Below the pieces are notes generated by a model that was not told where the DNA came from, searched no databases, and was given only the letters and a program-made list of their open reading frames with translations. DNA of 64,000 nucleotides, taken from positions 124,001-188,000 of the forward strand of contig NZ_JBHSEF010000009.1 in the NCBI RefSeq assembly GCF_042649045.1. The letters run 5' to 3'. The DNA is from Chryseomicrobium palamuruense (GTDB taxonomy: Bacteria > Bacillota > Bacilli > Bacillales_A > Planococcaceae). Each line of letters opens with the position of its first letter. Positions within the stretch are counted from its first letter, which is position 1. The position numbers and the translations under genes are program-made. This document shows, in pieces, positions 59,885 through 64,000 of the stretch.

Positions 59885-60309
59885 TTATTTGACCCCTCAC
59901 TAATACTTAAAATAATGTTCACGACAACGCCAACAACCGTCAAAGCAATGCCTGCTTCAAAAATCGTCACCGTGGCGAGTTCGGTCTTTCCGAAAATCGG
60001 TAAGTCAAAGTAGCCGAAGCTCTGATTCAAAAAAGGTTGTCCGAAGAAAATCGGTAGAACGGCACTGCTTGTGGAAATGAGCACACCGATCGCCGACAAC
60101 TTTTTAAACGAAATTGGAATCCCTTCACTGACGGTCTCCACATCATACGTTAAGAATAACAACACAAACGCGGATGCCATTACGAGACCGCCTATAAATC
60201 CGCCACCTGGTGTGTGGTGTCCTGATAAGAAAAGGTAAATACTGAACGTCAAAATAATCAAGACGACCGCTTTGACAACGGTTTTTAAAATGACATCATT
60301 GATCTTCAC
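59872..60309 (-). CDS. mrpB: Mrp antiporter subunit B
   Basis: A 145-residue MnhB-type membrane protein with four helices and the motif FLSGHHTPGGGFIGGLVMAS. Overlaps mrpA by 14 bases. Confidence 0.93.
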   Translation of the reverse strand: MKINDVILKTVVKAVVLIILTFSIYLFLSGHHTPGGGFIGGLVMASAFVLLFLTYDVETVSEGIPISFKKLSAIGVLISTSSAVLPIFFGQPFLNQSFGYFDLPIFGKTELATVTIFEAGIALTVVGVVVNIILSISEGSNKWKA

Positions 60310-62689
60310 GCGGTTCAGCCCCTTTCTTTTGACGCATACGAATCAAGGTGAAGACGCCGATTCCTGCAATGAACAACACCAGACCTTCGAGCATTGTATC
60401 AAATGCGCGGAAGTCACCGAGGATGGCGTTGACGATGTTTCGTCCGCCAGCTAACTCATACGAATCTTCATAATACGAAGAGATGCTGTCGAACTGGTTG
60501 TAGCTATTGACTGCGAGGCCGATAATGATGACCATCAGTCCGCCACCAAATGCAATCAAACCATTCCGCACCTTTTTCCGGATGGACAGGGTTTCTGGCT
60601 TCCACTCTGGTAGATAGTTAAAGCATACAAGGAACAGAATGGTCGTCACGGCCTCGATGACGAGTTGCGTCAGAGCAAGGTCCGGCGCACGGAAAAAGAC
60701 AAAGAAAATCGCAATAGAGAAACCGATGACGCCGTTTAACAAAATTGCAGTGAGTCGCGATTGGGCAAATAGAATCGCCATCGCCGCCATCGCCATCGTG
60801 ATGGCGAGCAGAGTTTCATAAAGCGAGATTTCCGCATCACCCGAGAACGAGATAGCAATCGGTCCTACGGTGAGCCATATGCCACCGACCAAAAGAATGA
60901 AGAACGTAAAAATGTAGGCGAAATAACTTGGTAAGTTTCCATTCATGTACCGGTGTGTCACATTTGTGGCCATACCTTCATATGTTCTCAACGACCATAA
61001 AAACAAATTGTTGAACGACCAGGTGGACGGAAGGTATTGATAATACGGGCGCCATTTTTTCAACAAATAATAAGCGAGACTTCCGGCCAAGATGATGCCA
61101 ATCGTCATCCATAGTTCCGCGTTAAATCCATGCCATGCATAAATACGCGGTGCAAGTTCCGCACCTCCCTCGATCATCGTGCCCAGTGCAGGCTGCAAGA
61201 TAGCATTCCCCAGGAGGTTCGGGAAGAAGAATAAGCCGACAACGAGTACGGCAAGGATAATCGGTGAAATCAACATGCCAATCGGTGCTTCGACCGGTGG
61301 GCGTTCATCAATTTCTGCCTTCACGGCACCGGTAAATGTACGGAAGACTAAAATTAGGCTATAGACAAACGTAAATAGACTGGCAACCCAAGCAACCGTT
61401 ACAATTATCCATCCCATGGAAGCAGCAGAAAACAACTCGAGTTCTCTTACAGAAAGGACGGCTGTGAAGAACATCTCTTTACTTAAGAAACCGTTCAGAA
61501 GCGGAAGGCCGGCCATCGAGAAACTACCGATAACGGCAAGAACAAAGGTGATCGGCAAGAATTTGAGTAAGCCACCCAGACGACGTAAGTCACGGGTTCC
61601 AACTTGATGGTCAATGATTCCGACGACCATGAACAGAGAGCCTTTAAAGGTTGAGTGGTTGACAAGATGGAACAGTGCTGCAAAAAGCGCCAGTGCGTAG
61701 AGTTCTGGATCGGCTACACCTGCGTGAAGACTGACGGAACCGATACCAAGCAGCGTCATGATGAGACCGAGCTGACTGATTGTCGAAAAAGCAAGTAGCG
61801 CTTTTAAGTCATTCTGACGAACAGCGTTAAATGATCCCCAGAACAGGGTGGTGAGTCCAATAATCGTAATAACCCAGAACCAATAGACGTCTCCGCCAAA
61901 TCCAGGCGTCAGTCGTGCAACTAAGTAGATACCTGCCTTGACCATTGTGGCAGAGTGCAGGTAGGCACTGATTGGCGTTGGTGCTTCCATGGCATCCGGC
62001 AACCAGATGTGGAACGGGAACTGGGCCGACTTCGTGAAAGCCCCAAGCAAGATACAGGCCATTGCTGGATAAAACAACAGGTGATTGGACACTTCCGGAA
62101 GAGTCGTCAAGATTTCACGGATGCTGAAGGAATCGGTCATCAAATGCACCATAATAAAACCCGCCAGCATACTAAATCCACCAAACATCGTGATCAGTAA
62201 TGATTTTTGAGCGCCGTTTCGCGAATTTTTCCGGTGGAACCAGAAGGCGATGAGTAGGAAGGATGAAATACTCGTTAATTCCCAGAAAACGTAAAGCACA
62301 ATCAGATTATCGGATAATACGACCCCTAACATGGCTCCCATAAACAGCATGAGATATGTATAAAAGTGCGGCAAGGAGTCTGTTGGAGATAAATAGTAGA
62401 TGGAGTACAAGATAACAAGGGAACCGACCCCTGAAATCAATAGAACAAAAACAAGACTTAATCCGTCTAAAATAAAGGAAAAGTCAATGCCATACGTAGG
62501 AATCCAAGGCATTAGAAATGTTAGCGTTTCACCTGAGGCGATTCGTGGTATATGACTAGCGAAATATCCAAAGAGGATGAGAGGTATGCTAAGAACAAGC
62601 CAACCTAAATTGAAGCGTCGTAAAGAATGTGAAGCTATTGCAATGCCGACTGCGGCCAGAAAGGGCAACAAGATAGAAAGAAAAAGCAT
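60296..62689 (-). CDS. mrpA: Mrp antiporter subunit A (NuoL-like plus MbhE-like)
   Basis: A 797-residue protein with about 20 helices. The first 500 residues are NuoL/ND5-like (VFWELTSISSFLLIAFWFHR, PDAMEAPTPISAYLHSATMV with the proton-path Lys); the C-terminal 250 residues carry the MrpA-specific extra helices (DLALTQLVIEAVTTILFLVC). It is the largest Mrp subunit and the first gene. ATG at 62689 follows AGGAGGAATTTT; the frame is open to 62734. Confidence 0.94.
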   Translation of the reverse strand: MLFLSILLPFLAAVGIAIASHSLRRFNLGWLVLSIPLILFGYFASHIPRIASGETLTFLMPWIPTYGIDFSFILDGLSLVFVLLISGVGSLVILYSIYYLSPTDSLPHFYTYLMLFMGAMLGVVLSDNLIVLYVFWELTSISSFLLIAFWFHRKNSRNGAQKSLLITMFGGFSMLAGFIMVHLMTDSFSIREILTTLPEVSNHLLFYPAMACILLGAFTKSAQFPFHIWLPDAMEAPTPISAYLHSATMVKAGIYLVARLTPGFGGDVYWFWVITIIGLTTLFWGSFNAVRQNDLKALLAFSTISQLGLIMTLLGIGSVSLHAGVADPELYALALFAALFHLVNHSTFKGSLFMVVGIIDHQVGTRDLRRLGGLLKFLPITFVLAVIGSFSMAGLPLLNGFLSKEMFFTAVLSVRELELFSAASMGWIIVTVAWVASLFTFVYSLILVFRTFTGAVKAEIDERPPVEAPIGMLISPIILAVLVVGLFFFPNLLGNAILQPALGTMIEGGAELAPRIYAWHGFNAELWMTIGIILAGSLAYYLLKKWRPYYQYLPSTWSFNNLFLWSLRTYEGMATNVTHRYMNGNLPSYFAYIFTFFILLVGGIWLTVGPIAISFSGDAEISLYETLLAITMAMAAMAILFAQSRLTAILLNGVIGFSIAIFFVFFRAPDLALTQLVIEAVTTILFLVCFNYLPEWKPETLSIRKKVRNGLIAFGGGLMVIIIGLAVNSYNQFDSISSYYEDSYELAGGRNIVNAILGDFRAFDTMLEGLVLFIAGIGVFTLIRMRQKKGAEPREDQ

Positions 62690-62742
62690 AAAATTCCTCC
62701 TACAAACAGGCTGATGCCCAAGGGTTTCAGGCATTCTATTTA

Positions 62743-62771
62743 ATCATACAGGGAAATCATCAAAGAGTAAA
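62743..62771 (-). promoter_or_regulatory. Promoter of the mrp operon
   Basis: Minus strand TTTACT at 62771-62766, 17-base spacer, TATGAT at 62748-62743, about 50 bases from mrpA. It abuts the divergent promoter at 62785. Confidence 0.5.
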
Positions 62772-62784
62772 ATGATACTAGCTG

Positions 62785-62813
62785 TTGCAAAAGAATTTAG
62801 TATGGGCTATAAT
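62785..62813 (+). promoter_or_regulatory. Promoter of the Usp-like gene
   Basis: TTGCAA at 62785-62790, 17-base spacer, TATAAT at 62808-62813. It is divergent from the mrp promoter, with 13 bases between the two -35 boxes, so a shared regulator is possible. Confidence 0.6.
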
Positions 62814-62865
62814 TTTGTAGTTTTAAACAATAAGCCACGGCAATGAAAAGATGGAGGGACCAGAA

Positions 62866-63543
62866 ATGGGATTAATCCGCGGGAAAATGGATGAAAGTAT
62901 TTTAGTATGTGTGTTTTACGGTCCGAACGGGGAGCGATTGATTCGCCGCGGCCATCAGCTGTCAAGCATGCTGGGCTGTCCGTTATATATTCTTACAGTA
63001 GATGCTGTACCTTTTGATGAGTTTGATGCGGATAAGACCGCCTATATAGAACGTTGGAAAGAACTGACGGAAGAACTTGGGGCACAAGAGTTCATTATTC
63101 GTGACAATGAGAAACGCTCTTCTGCAAAAGTCATTGCGGAAGTGTCCAATCAATTAGATGTGACGCAGATCATTATTGGTCAGACGGCAAGAAGCCGCTG
63201 GGAAGAAATCACGAAGGGGTCATTCATTAACTTGTTGCTTCGTGAGATTCCATTCGTTGATCTGCACGTCGTGTCGGTGTCTCGTACGATTCGTGCATCT
63301 GAAGACGAATTGTTTGAACGAGGTGTTCGTTGTTATGTCGTGAAAGACGGCGAAGGATACGCTCTTAGTTTTACACAACGTAAAGAGTGTAAGATGGAAG
63401 GGATTTTCTTTAAGGAAATTGGAACGGACTTTAACAATGGCATCTTTAAATTCATGGATGATCATGAACTGCGCCAAGTGACCGTTCATGACGGGAAAAT
63501 TGACCAACCAGAAAAAATTAAATCATGTATTGAAGAAAAATAA
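62866..63543 (+). CDS. Universal stress protein/KdpD-Usp-like protein
   Basis: A 225-residue cytosolic protein. Residues about 8-145 match the Usp domain found in KdpD sensors (SILVCVFYGPNGERLIRRGH, TQIIIGQTARSRWEEI, GSFINLLLREIPFVDLHVVS), but there is no membrane or kinase part. The C-terminal 70 residues are unrecognised. It is divergent from the mrp operon, so an ion- or nucleotide-linked signalling role is likely. ATG at 62866 after GGAGGG; strong terminator follows. Confidence 0.75.
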   Translation: MGLIRGKMDESILVCVFYGPNGERLIRRGHQLSSMLGCPLYILTVDAVPFDEFDADKTAYIERWKELTEELGAQEFIIRDNEKRSSAKVIAEVSNQLDVTQIIIGQTARSRWEEITKGSFINLLLREIPFVDLHVVSVSRTIRASEDELFERGVRCYVVKDGEGYALSFTQRKECKMEGIFFKEIGTDFNNGIFKFMDDHELRQVTVHDGKIDQPEKIKSCIEEK

Positions 63544-63583
63544 ACGCACCGCGTCTTCCTTTACGAAGACGGTGCGTTTTTTT
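63542..63583 (+). terminator. Terminator of the Usp-like gene
   Basis: AAACGCACCGCGTCTTC pairs with GAAGACGGTGCGTTT (one bulge) and is followed by seven T residues. Confidence 0.85.
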
Positions 63584-63677
63584 GTTGGTCGAGATGTTTC
63601 ATCCTATAAGGAAATAAACCTAAACGTTCATAAGGTCTGCGAGCGCTTCTTCTTTAATCGATATTTCGGTTGCTATA

Positions 63678-63813
63678 TAAAAAGCCCCTTTCCAAAAGGA
63701 AAGGGGCGGGACCGGCCATATTGCCGGTCTCTCATCTGAGGCGAGCCAGACCACGCTCCACAACGTGTTCCCGAAGGAGTGTCTGTTCGACTTACACAGA
63801 GCAGCTCATCGCA
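63678..63813 (-). ncRNA. Structured small RNA, family unknown
   Basis: A near-consensus promoter on the minus strand would start an RNA near 63813. It would end in a perfect 10-pair terminator (GCCCCTTTCC / GGAAAGGGGC at 63684-63707) and a U run at 63683-63678, about 136 bases in all. Inside are GACCGGC / GCCGGTC (63710-63729) and CAGACACTCC / GGAGCGTGGTCTG arms. No reading frame of note lies on it. It has no 4.5S core (no GGTCAGGTCC) and does not look like SAM, lysine, TPP or T-box RNAs. Confidence 0.55.
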
Positions 63814-63819
63814 AAATAT

Positions 63820-63848
63820 ATCATACGCGAAAAGTGGTCAAATGTCAA
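63820..63848 (-). promoter_or_regulatory. Near-consensus promoter of the small RNA
   Basis: Minus strand TTGACA at 63848-63843, exactly 17 bases, TATGAT at 63825-63820. The transcript points away from the dehydrogenase start and into the hairpin region. Confidence 0.7.
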
Positions 63849-63916
63849 TGAGCAGGAAGTCTTTTCGCCTATGTCGAATGAGAGAAAGAGACTATGATTT
63901 GAAAAGAGGAACAACG

Positions 63917-64000
63917 ATGAATAAATTATATGCCCGAACGTATCAAGCGATTTACCGAGGTGTGTCAAAAGTACTTCCGTGGCGTACACCACTCCTTGTT
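63917..64000 (+). CDS. Probable iron-containing alcohol dehydrogenase (3' partial)
   Basis: Only 28 codons are inside the window. The N-terminus LYARTYQAIYRGVSKVLPW resembles the start of Bacillales iron-containing alcohol dehydrogenases, which open with YxRTYQ and end the segment with LPWRTP. AGAGGA with 6-base spacing precedes the ATG. The family assignment rests on this short piece and is tentative. Confidence 0.4.
   Translation, partial: MNKLYARTYQAIYRGVSKVLPWRTPLLV

Larger units (their letters stand above)
63584..63916. other. Region with a minus-strand RNA gene candidate
   Basis: No protein gene is supported. It contains the structured RNA at 63678-63813 with its promoter (63820-63848), and the region upstream of the dehydrogenase gene at 63917. 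Confidence 0.6.

Noticed and set aside
63678..63813. 4.5S/SRP RNA, tmRNA or a known riboswitch
   Set aside because: None of the core motifs (for example GGTCAGGTCC for SRP, TPP or lysine box elements) is present on either strand; kept as an unassigned RNA.

Overview
The window is from a spore-forming Gram-positive bacterium of the order Bacillales. It carries GerAB/GerAC spore-germinant receptor subunits, strong AGGAGG-type ribosome binding sites, TTGACA/TATAAT promoters, LexA (DinR) boxes of the Bacillus GAAC-N4-GTTC type, a YolD-like protein, KtrC, and a seven-gene Mrp antiporter operon. Base composition is moderate (roughly 40-45 % G+C by eye). A member of the Planococcaceae/Caryophanaceae or a related alkali- or salt-tolerant Bacillus is likely, but this is inference. 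There are no rRNA or tRNA genes and no CRISPR array.

Left part (1-19 kb). A gerAB (partial)-gerAC end is followed by an IS4-type transposase remnant. Next comes an ABC importer of the sulfonate/taurine/nitrate type, with an HxlR regulator, a tandem DUF4242 protein and an acyl-CoA-dehydrogenase-like flavoprotein. After a patch of broken genes (RadC fragment, XRE regulator with an amber codon) there is a minus-strand operon of FCD regulator, NhaC-type antiporter and amidohydrolase. Two paralogous ECF sigma/anti-sigma pairs then appear, each behind the same promoter signature (TGAACC, 17 bases, CGTC-TAA). One anti-sigma protein carries a degenerate LytR-CpsA-Psr domain. An SRPBCC protein, an amidase remnant and a zinc alcohol dehydrogenase complete this part.

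Defence and repair island (19.3-29.3 kb). A Sau3AI-type GATC restriction endonuclease and its C5-cytosine methyltransferase are followed by divergent vsr. Next is an 816-residue protein that joins a UvrD-like SF1 helicase, an HsdR-N type nuclease domain and a complete LexA/S24 self-cleavage domain. Further on are a RloA/RloB (ATPase plus TOPRIM-like) pair, 3-methyladenine DNA glycosylase I and a methyltransferase. The helicase-nuclease-LexA fusion is the best candidate here for an undescribed system.

Right part (29-64 kb). This is mostly housekeeping and accessory metabolism: a lipoprotein, an esterase, an Rgg-like regulator divergent from an amidohydrolase, metNIQ, a FAD monooxygenase, katG with a Fur/PerR-like operator, cadA-cadC with two CadC-like operators, iron-sulfur and GNAT proteins, mscL, VOC proteins, a DUF3817-MFS fusion, a TRIC channel, an mtnE-like transaminase, ktrC next to an internally deleted ktrD, and mrpABCDEFG divergent from a Usp-like protein. 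Two LexA boxes drive a DUF5348-like gene and a yolD-like gene without a nearby Y-family polymerase. A structured minus-strand RNA with a near-consensus promoter and a strong terminator lies at 63.7 kb. Repeats include a three-copy 82-base tandem repeat, a 125-base hairpin-bearing repeat and a 133-base inverted-repeat element.

Gene decay is frequent: the IS4 and RadC fragments, the XRE nonsense codon, the amidase and PAS fragments, and two genes with internal out-of-frame deletions (GGDEF, ktrD).
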